Below the pieces are notes generated by a model, which made no database searches, was not told where the DNA came from, and saw only the letters and a program-made list of their open reading frames with translations. Made by a program: the position numbers and the translations under genes. From positions 108,846 to 157,454 of the forward strand of contig QKYT01000070.1 of NCBI GenBank assembly GCA_003550305.1: a stretch of 48,609 nucleotides of DNA, read 5' to 3'. Below are positions 1 through 12,440 of this stretch, one piece after another. Within the stretch, counting starts at the first letter, position 1; each line of letters starts with the position of its first letter. The DNA comes from Glomus cerebriforme. Lineage: Eukaryota; Glomeromycota; Glomeromycetes; Glomerales; Glomeraceae.

Positions 1-32
1 AGGGAAATTTGTTTTCAATTTCCACCTTTACA

Positions 33-168
33 AACCAAAAATCTTGCGTGACAAGTTACATTTTTCTTATTAAGAGAGGATGTATACGTAATTTATAGAA
101 TGTATTCGTCATCTGACATCATATACAATAAATACGTTTAACTTGTCTAAAAAAAAAAAAAAAAAAAA
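33..168 (+). repeat. Retroelement-like 3' tail with poly(A), copy A
   Basis: About 110 bases are shared, in the same orientation, with 36425-36551. The segment has an AATAAA at 127-132, about 17 bases before an 18-19 base A-run that closes it. A polyadenylation signal followed by an A-tail is what the 3' end of a LINE or a processed retrocopy looks like. No reverse transcriptase is visible upstream, because the window starts here. An LTR fragment is a less likely alternative. Confidence 0.45.
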
Positions 169-344
169 TTCATCATCATTAAAAGAGTCAAAAGAGTCAT
201 TTAAATCCTATATTATTAATAATATTAAAGCATATTTAATATTCTTTTTAGACATAATTATAAAAGAAAAAAAATTGGAACAGAATGGAATAGATTATAA
301 TATGAACTGGCTAAAAAAAATTTTGTGAAAATCAGAACAGAACA

Positions 345-1090
345 GAAATGAACAGGGTTAATATATAACTTATAAGTTATAAGTCATAATTGATCTATAT
401 CAAAAAATATTTTTTACTAAAATAGTTTTTTGCAATTATTTTACTATTTAGTAATCAGATTTATATCAATTTTATTTTATTTTATAAAGCTTATTTAGAG
501 CTATATTTTAATTTTTACAGTCAGACCTTCATATAGTTACTTAATTGATTTCCTCAAAATCAGTAATTATATAGAAGTGTACTTATATAAAGGTATTGAA
601 ATTAAAAATTTCTTAATTTCAGCTGAAATTAGTAAATTATAATTCATGTATTTCTATTTTTGGTGATAGCTATTCAATAAAAAAATTTTGCCAATTTTTG
701 CATATATAATATTTATTCTAAAAAAGGAAATTTTAATTATATAATTTAGTAATTCTAGCTGCAATTATTTTATAATTAAAATTACAGTAATTATATAAAG
801 TTTATTTATTAATAAAACTAATATGTATATTTAGGATTATAAGATGATAGTGATTATAATACTACTATAATTGATTTGTGATTATATAGAGATAATTTAA
901 TATGATTTAAACCTGTTTTTCAAAATTGGATGCTTATAAAGAGTTGTAATTATATAGGAAATAACTATATAGAAGTTTGACTATAATTAAATTGGATTAC
1001 TAAATAGTAAGATAATTATAAAAAAACTGATTCTTAACTTTTTAAATTTGATTTAATTTGCTAAAACTCATTAATAAAAAAAAATTATAA
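345..1090. repeat. AT-rich foldback repeat, split by a MITE
   Basis: The segments 345-517 and 984-1090 are two halves of one repeat. Placed side by side they align with the uninterrupted stretch 28475-28690. The halves contain mutually inverted stretches around TTACTATTTAGTAAT and ATTACTAAATAGTAA, so the repeat itself folds back. A related copy in inverted orientation lies at about 40765-40938. No coding potential is visible; the lysine-rich frame at 143-328 just left of it is an A-run artefact. Confidence 0.5.
518..983. mobile_element. pogo-like MITE 1 (466 bp, TA target site)
   Basis: The left end reads CAGTCAGACCTTCATATAG and the right end is its imperfect inverse (ATATAGAAGTTTGACTA). TA dinucleotides flank both ends (516-517 and 984-985). 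TA duplication plus a CAGTCARACCTCTATATA-type inverted repeat is characteristic of pogo/Tigger-like Tc1-mariner elements. There is no transposase. Three other members lie at 36841, 40940 and 46171, and 28475-28690 supplies an apparent unoccupied site. Confidence 0.75.
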
Positions 1091-1750
1091 GTTGTTTAAA
1101 GTTTTTTAAAATCCTGTTACTTTATAATTAAGTTTTAAGACTTTTTTTTTTTTTTTACAAAAGATTTAGTTAAAAAACTATAATCTTCAGAAAGTTAAGC
1201 ATTTTAATAATATATAGTTTTATAATACTATTTTTAAAAAGACATTTTTAAAAAGATTAATAATTAAATTGTATTAAATCATATATAATAGTAATTAAAA
1301 TTAATTTTATTCAAGTAATATATTATATAAAAGTTTAAGCAAGAATTTTATTATTTAGATAAACTATTTAAATTACAATTAACTTTTTATTTCTAATAAT
1401 ATGAATTATATTAATGAATAATAATTTAATCTGTATAAATACTGCAGCTATTTGTAAACTAGATACCTAAAATATATTCTTATTGTAAATTTAAAATAAT
1501 AATCTCTTATAATTTTTTATTATTTCTATTGATTATAATATTATTAAATTTAAGAGATAGTAAAATCTTAAAGATTAAGTTTAAAATATTTAATATTATT
1601 AGCTGTAATTTTAGTAAACAAAAGTTAATAATTATTGGAAATAGAATTATATTCAAAAAGTTAAATAATATTAATAGTATATTCTTTAAAGAAAGTTTAT
1701 TGAATCTTATAAAATAGGAAATTATAAAAAATCTAAATACTGTTATCAAC
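1091..1750. other. AT-rich spacer, no gene seen
   Basis: Very AT-rich DNA with homopolymer runs. Open frames on both strands around 1507-1752 are hydrophobic or Ile/Asn-rich and overlap each other antisense, which is typical of chance frames at this composition. I see no RNA gene or element boundary here. Confidence 0.5.
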
Positions 1751-1914
1751 AATGAGCGTTCTCAAGCACCTCCCTCAATATGATCGAATAACGATGTCAT
1801 TGTGCTCAAGTATCACAATCAATAATGGAATCAATAGAATTAAAAGCTTGAGCAAGCTTTTTTTAATCTATATGATTTCATTTGTTTACGGATTTATTTT
1901 TTATAATTTTTANC

Positions 1915-2967
1915 ATGCCTAATAAGAAACTNACTAAAAACAAAAATTCTACCAACCNGNTCATTGAACCAATTTTTAATACCACTTCTTTTAATGATCT
2001 TACAAACATCCATCTTTTGTTGCAACAGCAGCAAAATCAAATTATAACTTTAAGTAAAACTGCTACGCAACAACAAGAAGTAAAAAATTTTTTTTTTTTG
2101 ACAGCAGTCGGTATTTATTTGTGTAAAAGTAAAAGTTTTATTGATTTTTCTTTTTTGTAGACATCTTCTGCTATTTATAATAATTATGATATTTCTACAA
2201 CTACTTCTATTGTAGTCTCTGAACATTTGGCCTTAACTTCTTCTATCACTTCTGATGCACAAATAGGTGTTAATAAGTCGACAAATTGATGGATGTCAGC
2301 AGAAGTCCAAATGCTTATTAAAGAGGTTGGACAATATCAGTAAGCCTTGCAAAAGGTAAAGGATTCAAGAGAAAAAGGCAGAATTTGGGATAAAATCATT
2401 TCAAATATACAAAACATCTAGTATTGCAAGCCCTACTTTGAAGGAATGTTTTAAAGCTTTAATTCAGCAAAAGTAGGATGCTATTTTTCAAAAATACTGT
2501 GATATTAAAGATACTATTTCATGTACTGGTAAAGAGGCCATACAAAATGATTGGGAATTTTATAATGATATTAATGAGTATATGCAATCTAATCCAAACG
2601 TTCATGCACCAATTACAAGTGATTCTATTCGTGGTGTTAAGCATAAAATGCAAGATGATATAAATGATCATAATGAAAGTGAAGAGATAAGATTATAAAT
2701 GATTCATTTTATATTTAAACCATATATATTTAGGTATTTAATTTTATTGACTTTTATTATTTATAGATTACTTCAAAAAAACAAAAAAGTAAGCGAATTG
2801 GAGGTGGAAAAGAAAACATTATTGAAAAATTCCAAAATCTTGTGAAAGAACAAATAGCAACTATTATTGAAACAATAGATCGCTAACATATTCGTACTAC
2901 TAAAATTTAGTAAAGATAACATGATGAACAGATGGAAATTTTTAAGCAATTTCTATTAAAATTTTAA
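1915..2967 (+). pseudogene. Harbinger accessory Myb/SANT-like DNA-binding protein, broken
   Basis: The frame starts at ATG 1915 with a Gln/Asn/Thr-rich N-terminus. It appears to splice out about 2069-2160 (GTAAAA to TTTGTAG), then runs into a trihelix-like stretch with WMSAEVQMLIKEV and later REKGRIWDKI, the hallmark of the Myb/SANT-like proteins that accompany Harbinger nucleases. A second segment ends near 2698, a further intron is likely to about 2766, and a basic tail (KKQKSKRIGGGKENI) leads to TAA at 2965-2967. In-frame TGA and TAA codons (around 2287, 2341 and 2419) make it non-functional here. In the family this protein helps nuclear import and end binding of the transposase. Confidence 0.65.
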
Positions 2968-4257
2968 ACATTCATAAGATAGTCTGCTAAATATTCTCTT
3001 TTCTGAATACTGGCTATTCTTTCTTCATCATCTGATATAATAGTTCATGGCCTTCATTTTCTTCATTATCCATTTCAAAATTCTCAATTAATAATATATC
3101 ACCATTATCAATACAGAAGTTATGTAAAATGCAACATGCATGAATTATTCTAACTATTCGCTCTAAATCTTTACAATAAAGTTCATTTAATAAAATTCTT
3201 CACCGCCCTTTTAAAAGCCCAAATTCTTGTTCAACAATCATTCTTGTTGATAAAAGAATTTTATTAAAGTGTTTCTCTCGATGACCCAATGTATCATGAT
3301 GTGAAAAAGCCTTTATCAAATATGTTCAAAGTGAATACGCTGAATCAGCAATAATGTAAGTACCTCCTGGTAGGCTGGTACCCATTGCTCAGGATGTTGC
3401 TTAAGTTNNTGGNTGANAATAGTANNACCAAACACANGAGCNTCATGTACACTTCCTTTTTATTATTATACAAATGAATTAAATTAATTTAAAATATACT
3501 TTAAAAAGTTATTTAAATATCAAACCTGCTTCACCAGCATGTATAAAAATAAATCGCCCTTGATGATCTACAATTCCAAGTAGATTGATGAAATAAAACC
3601 TTTATGATTTATAAACTGTGAACCATTCTTGAAAGGAAAATGAATAGGAATATGCATTCCATCAATAGCACCAATAACATTTGGCAATCCTCTATTATTC
3701 TTAAACCCTATATTACAGTTGCTAATTTTGCTCCTCGTGGCCATGCAATTCTGTTACATTTCAGGTCTAATAAAGCTTCTAAAAATCTATCAGTAAAATT
3801 ACTAGCTAACCCTTGACTTATCCCTAAAGTTTGTTCTAATGTTCTTATTCCTGCTCCATTTGCCAAATGCCATAATACAATGGCAATTTGTTTCCACATA
3901 GAAATTGCATTAGGAGCATTTGAACTAAAAGCTGGGTGACTTTCCAATCATGTAACAATTGCATTAAAAGTAGCGTGAGTAATATGAAAATGTTTTCAAA
4001 AAGAGTTATGACCTCTTTCATCTGTTAAATACAGAAAAACTTCTACCCAGAATCCTTCAGTTTTAGGCCTTTTTTGCTAAGAAGCTCTTAAGTTTAAATG
4101 GGTGAAACATGGAAAAGCTGCATTCAATGTAACTTTGAGTAAAAGTTAAAAGATGTGTATTTGTATTGAAATCTCTATTATTCTTTTTAAAAACTTCTTG
4201 CATTAAAAATAAAACAATGATTTTTTTATGCTGAAAAGAATTTTGTTGAAAATTCAT
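2964..4257 (-). pseudogene. Harbinger transposase (DDE_4 nuclease), broken
   Basis: Read leftward from about 4257. The segment at 3708-3947 gives a helical N-terminal region (GIRTLEQTLGISQGLASNF), the DNA-binding part of Harbinger nucleases. The catalytic blocks follow: IGAIDGMHIPI with the first Asp, a VHDA block with the second Asp near 3440 (interrupted by N bases), and VEQEFGLLKGR with the catalytic Glu near 3215, then HACCILHNFC. Frameshifts separate the blocks. TGA stands where Trp is expected at 3948-3950 and in the KGRxRIL block near 3200. The likely end is TAA at 2964-2966, overlapping the stop of the plus-strand partner. Confidence 0.8.
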
Positions 4258-4494
4258 TATATATTATTAAAGAAAAAAAAATTCAAGTATGAGGTGCAAT
4301 AATGAAAAGGTTGTTAAAAGATAAGCAAAATCATGAAGTGAGCTTGAGCATACTCTATCAATTGTAAATCATTGAGGAAAAAAGGTGGTTTGCAACTCCC
4401 TTGTTTTTTCATCGAGATGGTAACTCTATGATATTTTTTCGGCCAATCAGATCATTCATCAGTCTATCAATTGAGGTGCTTGAGAACGCTCAAT

Positions 4495-4734
4495 ATCACC
4501 AACAAAATTTCACTTTCACGTGACTTTTTGGATGAAGTGTGACGTTAGGAATCACCTACCGAAAAAAACAGTTCTCTGTACAAATATTTTACTATGATCA
4601 TGTGATATTAACGGTACCATCACATGTCAGATTTTTTTGGTGAGTGCACGTTAGCACGTGATTAGAAATTACAAGAGAGATTTTCCTTTGTTGAATCTTC
4701 TATCATATTCTTTTTTTCATTACCAATAAACAAA
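4495..4734 (+). promoter_or_regulatory. Upstream region of SF3B6 with CACGTG repeat
   Basis: The 240 bp between the Harbinger right end and the SF3B6 start codon hold TTCACGTGACTTTTTGG at 4515-4531, preceded by TATCACCAACAAAATTTCAC. The same block occurs upstream of the prenyltransferase gene (13857 and 13916). Other palindrome-like sites are ATCATGTGAT near 4597 and GCACGTGATT near 4655. CACGTG is the core of bHLH (E-box) sites in fungi; binding here is inferred, not shown. Confidence 0.45.
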
Positions 4735-5319
4735 ATGGCTATGGCAGCATCGGCAAAAAACCGGAATGTAAAGTTTAATATTCTTCCTTAGCTTATTTAC
4801 GGGTCAACTTAAATCTAAACTGTTTTGATCTACTAGGCCCGGTTACCACCTGAAGTAAATCGAGTATTATTCGTAAGAAATCTTCCATTTAATATTACTT
4901 CCGAAGAAATGTACGATATTTTTGGAAAGTATGGTGCGATACGTCAGATAAGATTGTAAGTTTGTTATTTTTCATGCTCAAATAAATGAAGGTTTGGTTT
5001 AACCCTTTTTTTTTATTTGTAGAGGATGTGAAAAAGATACACGTGGAACAGCATTTGTAGTTTATGAAGATATATTTGACGCGAAAGCTGCTTGTGATCA
5101 CCTTAATGGATTTAATGTCATGGGTAGATATCTTATTGTACTTTATTATCAACCTAATAAAGTTACTAAAAAGATGAATCTCCAGAAAAAAGAAGAGGAA
5201 CTTAGAGAACTGAAGAGGTAAAATTTATTATGATTTAAATTTCTAGTCAATTATGTATAATTTATCGAATTCTTTTTTCTACACCTTACAGTCGATATGG
5301 TATACCGGATCAAGATTAA
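4735..5319 (+). CDS. SF3B6: Splicing factor 3B subunit 6 (p14, branch-site RRM protein)
   Basis: Four exons with GT-AG introns, 4735-4767, 4837-4955, 5023-5217 and 5292-5319, give a 124-residue protein; the human protein has 125. One RRM fills most of it, with RNP2 LFVRNL at residues 22-27 and RNP1 TRGTAFVVY at 57-65. A Lys/Glu-rich C-terminal helix follows and the protein ends RYGIPDQD. The family sits in the U2 snRNP SF3b complex and touches the branch-point adenosine. The Tyr that contacts this base in animals aligns with Phe23 here, a conservative change. Its 3' end faces the 3' end of the next gene 165 bp away. Identification rests on near full-length similarity to p14. Confidence 0.95.
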
Positions 5320-5484
5320 CTATAATTAAGAATTATTATATAAAATATATTTACTGAACGAAATATACTTTTTCTATATATTACAATTTTCGACACTGCT
5401 ATAATATTTAGGTTTACAAATTAAACACTTTTACATAATTACATTTACAATAATAATAAATAAAGTTCATTACGTATATAGAGA

Positions 5485-7549
5485 TTAATGTTGAATATCA
5501 TCCCATTCTCTCCCTCTAACTTTTGTTAATTCTTCTTTGGAAAGAACTTTTCCACCACTAAAGTATCCATCTGCAATTTTGGCATCAATTTCAACCCTAT
5601 AATAAATGGAACATTCAGTATATTCAAATTAATAAAAAAAAATTACATATTATTATTATTATTTAAAATATTACCTGGAGTCTGGTGGAATTAATTCATC
5701 AGGAATTGGTACGCGTTCAATAATAGCAATTCCAGACCCAACAATGGCTTCGTATTTCATATTTGACATTGACATCATTCGATCAATCTTGGTGATACCC
5801 AGCCAATGCAACACGTCAGGCATCAAAGCTTGAAATCTCATATCTTTAACACCGGCAACATTTTCTTTTAAAATAAAATTCTCTTTAATATAAATTTAAT
5901 ATAAATTTGATATAAATATTAAATAGTTTAAACTTCTTGGAAAATACCTGTGCGTAAAAAATAATTATCGGCAGTATCACCTCCTGTGGAACGTTTACGA
6001 GCATTATATACGAGATATTTCGTAACTTCACCAAGAGCGCGTCCTTCTTTACGGACTTATAAATCAAATGATTAGAAAATGTTGTGCAATAATGAAAATA
6101 CTGTTTAAACCATTCGTAAATTACTGCTTACAGTAAACTATAACTCCGGATCCGCCGTTTTGGGCTTCCTTTACGCATTCTTCCATACCAAAAATTAAAT
6201 ATGGACGACAAGTGCAAATATCAGATCCAAATACATCGGATCCATTACATTCATCATGTACTCGCACCGTCAGTTTCTTAGATGCATCACTTACATTTTT
6301 TGGATTTCCAAAAATGTACACAGTAAGACCTCCAATTGGAGGTAAAAATACTTTAAGATCTGGGCGTGTGACTAATTCTGGATACATTCCACCGGTATCT
6401 TCAAAAAGTGCACGGCGTAATAATCCTTCATCAATACCAAATCTTGCTGCTACACCTGGCAAATACCATACAGGATCGACTGCAGCTTTTACAACATTCA
6501 ATTCTCCAGTATCATTCAAAACAACTTTTCCATCTATCTTTAATCTTCCTTCTTTAACAGAATTTTCAATTTCTGCTAATTTCATATGTGCTTTAGTAAT
6601 AGCAATAGTCGGACGAATATCAATTCCTTGAGAAATTTGATTAGCAAAGCAGGTAGTTGCAATATGACCAAAGGGATCAAATGAGACAATTCTATCAGGA
6701 TTTTCCCATTGTGGATGAGGACCTATTTCCACTGAAGGTTCAGTGTTTTTAAAATCAGGAAGATGATCAGGATCAAGCGCACCCATAGCAACTGCCAAAG
6801 CGCGATAGACACAATATGAACCTCCATAAGCGCCAATAGCATTACTATTAATGATATTAACTTACGCATTAGTAGAAATTGACTATATAATATTTATAAT
6901 ATTTGCAATATTGGAAAAAAAGAATTCACGCACCGAATCTTGATACTTTTGGGATGGCGAGATGCTACAATTGGACCACGAGCAATAGGATCTAATTCGC
7001 CCCATTTAAGAGATATTGGCTTAATACCAAACTGATCAGGATATGCTATAAAATTATAAAATGAATTGTAAGTAATAATTGTAAAACATAAATGAATAAA
7101 TGTAAAAAATCTTACTTGTAAGAATAATTAGTCTATCACTATATATTGACTGTTTACTTGAACTGCTGGGTTCCGAACTCACTTTCGGTTGTATTTCTTC
7201 TGTTTTATCGATTATAACTATTAATAAAAGTAATAGTTAAACATATATGTAATTTATTCGAAAAAAAGGTCACACAAACCTTTATTTGCGATTTCTGTTG
7301 GTTTGGAATTGCTTGTCGTAGGTTTAAGTTGTTCTTGAAGTTTTTTTAATTCTTCTTTATTCTGAGCTTGATACGAATCAAACTAAAAAAAAAAATATTT
7401 GTTACGAGTTCGTTGATAATAATTGTTCTACATTTAGATCTGAATACCTTGAAAGCTAACGATTCTTGTTCTTTTTTCAAGGCTTCGACAGATTCCAAGA
7501 TTTTACGAAGTATAGTTTCACTTGTGTTGGAAGAATCATCGTCCGTCAT
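5485..7549 (-). CDS. URC1: URC1-like GTP cyclohydrolase II homologue (uracil catabolism)
   Basis: Eight exons, in transcript order 7549-7448, 7382-7280, 7217-7116, 7045-6934, 6844-6132, 6055-5948, 5864-5675 and 5596-5485, keep one frame for 513 residues. All introns are GT-AG; one uses GTGCGT. The N-terminal ~105 residues are Ser/Lys/Glu-rich and probably disordered. The GTP cyclohydrolase II-like core contains HDECNGSDVFGSDICTC; Cys339, Cys350 and Cys352 reproduce the zinc-ligand spacing C-x10-C-x-C of that enzyme. A YFRKEGRALG block follows across an exon junction, matching the catalytic loop. In fungi such proteins (Urc1) act in the URC route of uracil breakdown rather than in riboflavin synthesis; that assignment is from family knowledge. 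It is divergent from a uracil phosphoribosyltransferase gene, which supports the URC role. Confidence 0.9.
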
Positions 7550-7888
7550 TTTTGTTCCTTCAGTTAAATGCCTCTGTCGAATTCGAAAAAAAGAAAAATT
7601 GAATTCGTAAGAAGTACAAGTTAGGCTAGACCAAAGTTAATTCAAGAGTGTTAGGGGTTGATTAACAGCTTCTTTAATTCATTAATAAATTTTGACCAAT
7701 CAGAATTACATAACAATCCACCGGCGATTATCTTTATCAATGCTGGTTGAAAATCCATATTATGCAAGCATGCGATCATGCATGATAAACCGTTTTTTTA
7801 AATACCACGTTCGAAAAGTCAAATTGAACCATTTAATAAATAAAACTAAATAAATTCATTCCGCGTCGAACCGATTTTAGGGTCAAAA
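7550..7888. promoter_or_regulatory. Shared URC1-UPRT bidirectional promoter with GATA pair and CCAAT box
   Basis: This 339-bp gap separates the start codons of URC1 (leftward) and the UPRT gene (rightward). It holds a CCAAT box at 7696-7700 and two adjacent GATA motifs, TTATCT at 7728-7733 (AGATAA on the minus strand) and TTATCA at 7734-7739 (TGATAA). Both fit the HGATAR sites bound by fungal nitrogen-control GATA factors. A TGCATGATAAAC stretch near 7779 adds a third GATA core. Regulation by nitrogen supply is an inference from motif and gene function. Confidence 0.5.
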
Positions 7889-8888
7889 ATGTCTTACGTT
7901 CATGCTTCCAGTCATCCTCTAGTCGCTCATAAGATTTCTATTCTTCGTAATAAGAATACTAAGTCAAAACAAGTAAGAGAGCTTATGCATGAAATTGGTC
8001 AACTTCTTGCGTACGAAGCTACAGCTGACTTACCTCTTAAATCTGCAGAACTTGTAAGATTAATTAACAATATTGAAATCAGTTTACCTTGTTTAAATGT
8101 AAAACTTACATGATATCTTTGTTCATAACAGCAACAAAGTCCCATGGGTTCATATTCAAGCGTAGAATTGGCACCTAAAATTGGTCTAGTGCCTATTCTG
8201 AGATCTGGTATTAGCTTTGTCAATGGTACGGACTCTTTCACTTCACATAATATTCCTACAATTTAGATTCTAAATAGATTTTTATAATAGCCTTGCAAGA
8301 ATTGCTTCCGACTGCTAGAATTTTACATCTTGGAATTTTCAGAGAAAAGACATCACTACAACCTGTAGAATATTATAATAAATTACCTTCAGAACCCAAT
8401 GTTGACCAAATTATAGTTTTAGAACCAATGATTGCTACAGGAGGAACTGCTATTGCCGCAGTTAGCATTTTGAAAGATTGGGGAATAAAGACGAAGATTA
8501 AATTCATTACAGTAGTTGCTTCTCGTCAGGTATTCTGACTTTATATTAAATTAAGGAAGAGAAATAATTTAATTTATTTCTAAATTTTAAATATTTTTAG
8601 GGTCTTGGTAATCTTCACAAAAAACATCCGGACGTCGAAGTTTTTGTGGGTGTAATAGATGAAATTTTGGATGACCATGGGTAAGAAATTATATTTCTTT
8701 AATTTATTTAAAGATTTTTACAAAATTAAACATTTCATTATTGTTGTTTCAAGTTATATTGTGCCTGGATTAGGTATGTTTCTTATAATATATATGTCAC
8801 TATAATAAGAAAGGATTAAGTTTAATTTTTCTTTTATGTCCCTTCAGGTGACGCTGGCGATAGATTACATGATACTCCAAGTGCATAA
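7889..8888 (+). CDS. Uracil phosphoribosyltransferase (bacterial Upp-type; URC6 candidate)
   Basis: Six exons, 7889-8053, 8132-8225, 8291-8529, 8601-8680, 8754-8773 and 8848-8888, code for 212 residues, close to the usual ~210. Exon 5 is only 20 bases. Key motifs are VPILRSG near residue 77, the PRPP-binding loop LEPMIATGGT at 130-139, and the C-terminal uracil-binding PGLGDAGDR. The enzyme makes UMP from uracil and PRPP. Sequence and length are closer to bacterial Upp than to yeast Fur1, which has a long N-terminal extension and PGLGDFGDR. A UPRT homologue (URC6) belongs to the fungal URC pathway, and this gene is head to head with URC1, so a catabolic rather than pure salvage role is plausible. 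The 3' end faces SRP19 with 139 bp between the stop codons. Confidence 0.92.
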
Positions 8889-9027
8889 TCTTTCAATGTA
8901 AATTTGGTAGTGTCATAATATTTAATGTATTATTTAAATTTAGATCACAAACCAAAGTATTTAAATTATTTAAATTATAAACAATTAATAATTGAACCGT
9001 TTTTCTAAAAAAAAAATAATTTCAAAA

Positions 9028-9870
9028 TTATTTTCTTCCTTTTCTTCCTTTCTTTTTTGAAGATGAAGAACTTAAACCACCAGCTGAAGATGTAGATTGA
9101 CCACCAGCGGCAAGTGTAGCTGAAGTGCTTGAACTTCCAATATCACCGCTACCTTTTCCATCTTTTAGTAAACCACTAGAAGCAGCAGGAGAATGATTTG
9201 GTGGAAATTGTTGCGGATTAATTTTTTGAATTTCTGGTAGTAATAACGCTACTCTTTTAAATAGCTCTTTACCTAAATAAATAAATAAATATTATTTATT
9301 TAAAATTAAAAAAGGAAAGTTTAACTTAAACTTACGGGTTGGAACTTCTGACCTAAAAGGTGTTTTATCTTCATTAAATAATTGTACGCGTACTCGACCA
9401 GGATTTTCCCAATCGCCAGGATGTCTTTTATGTGGCTATTTTGAAAATTTATAAAATAAATTACAAAAATAATTTTGAAATTACTGATCAAATATCCTAC
9501 CTCGTATAAACAATTTATTCCTATATTTTTTACAATTTCAGCAATATCTTTGGCTAAAGGATGTGGAGAAGCTATATCTTTAATAACTCTTCTTCCTCTT
9601 TGTACAGATTTAGTTGAATCGAAATAAACGGGATATAAACATATCCAACTTATATAAAAAAAATTATATTTGTTAGTGAATTTAAACTGTGGTTTGACTT
9701 TGGAATTGAGATTATAATTACGATTTATATGCACTATCGTCTGAAGTTACTTTTGAAAATTTCGATAATTCTGGTAAATAATCTGGTGGATCATCACTAT
9801 CTAAATTCATCATTGGTGGTGATTTAGGAAATAAATTTAAAGGGTTTTGTTTTTTCGAACCTCTCGGCAT
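9028..9870 (-). CDS. SRP19: Signal recognition particle 19 kDa protein (SRP19/Sec65)
   Basis: Four exons, 9870-9722, 9648-9501, 9435-9336 and 9272-9028, encode 213 residues. The SRP19 fold spans about residues 45-150, with WICLYPVYFDSTKSVQRGRR at its start and HPGDWENPGRVRVQLF further on, both typical of the family. SRP19 binds the tips of helices 6 and 8 of SRP RNA and prepares SRP54 loading. The C-terminal tail is Ser/Gly/Ala-rich and ends in a basic cluster (KKGRKGRK), as in many eukaryotic SRP19 proteins. The N-terminus PRGSKKQNPLNLF is also family-like. It is followed by Rpt2 on the same strand further upstream, with 207 bp between them. Confidence 0.93.
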
Positions 9871-10077
9871 TTTTGTAATTCGCAAGAAAGAGAATACGCA
9901 AAAATCTTTTGTATTATTATATTTGAATTAGCCAATAAAATTCGAGCGCAGATCATGCATATATTGGTTTCACAAATGATAAAATATTTTTATATAAATT
10001 TTTAAAAAAAAAATTTTTTATTTTAGGATAGTTATTCTTATCATTTTTGATTTTTTAAAATAATAATAAAAAAAAAA

Positions 10078-12081
<2,004 letters not shown>

Positions 12082-12440
12082 TTTGTTTATACGTAATAAA
12101 CTGACGGGGGAGAAAAATTTCGTAAAAAGAAGTAAATGGAAAGATTCAAAAAAATTTATAAATCTCAAAAATCTAAAGGATCTATTTGTATTCAATTTTA
12201 ATTAGGGTTGCGTAATCACCTATTACGGAAAACTCGGGCATGTGGTACAAATCACATGAACTACGCGGTACCATTATAATGAGCAAATAAATATTGAGAC
12301 ATTTTCAATTTATTCTAACTGGCAACATTATCAATATAAACCGGCTATTTTATATTGAGTATTCAGATTTTATAAATAAATAAATTAATTAATTTTACAT
12401 TAAGAGACAATATATTAAATCAACCAGTTACAAATACCAA
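12082..12440. other. Intergenic, Rpt2 upstream region
   Basis: This 359-bp stretch holds the Rpt2 promoter and the 3' flank of the prenyltransferase gene. It has an ATCACATGAA site near 12250 and GGTACC at about 12267, but no match to the GGTGGCAAA proteasome element known from yeast. No gene is visible. Confidence 0.4.

Larger units (their letters stand above)
1751..4494. mobile_element. PIF/Harbinger-type DNA transposon, complete but decayed
   Basis: Perfect 19-bp terminal inverted repeats, GAGCGTTCTCAAGCACCTC, start at 1754 and end at 4491. They are flanked by a 3-bp duplication AAT (1751-1753 and 4492-4494). The interior has the classic Harbinger pair: a Myb/SANT-like protein on the plus strand and a DDE_4-type nuclease on the minus strand, converging on overlapping stop codons. 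Both frames carry stops and frameshifts. Unresolved bases near 1913-1960 and 3408-3442 suggest that many near-identical copies were collapsed in assembly. Its right end abuts the promoter of the spliceosomal gene at 4735. Confidence 0.88.

Noticed and set aside
143..328. 61-codon Lys-rich frame at the window start
   Set aside because: Arises from the A-tail of a retroelement-like repeat.
2285..4000. RIP-type mutation as the cause of transposon stops
   Set aside because: RIP favours C in CpA context, which would turn TGG into TAG; the changes seen are TGG to TGA. Other deamination remains possible.
6212..6631. 139-codon plus-strand frame
   Set aside because: Antisense shadow of the large URC1 exon; the minus frame has the conserved GTP cyclohydrolase II motifs.
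9321..9734. 137-codon frame joining two SRP19 exons through introns
   Set aside because: It reads through introns; splice sites at 9648/9501 and 9435/9336 give the correct SRP19 product.
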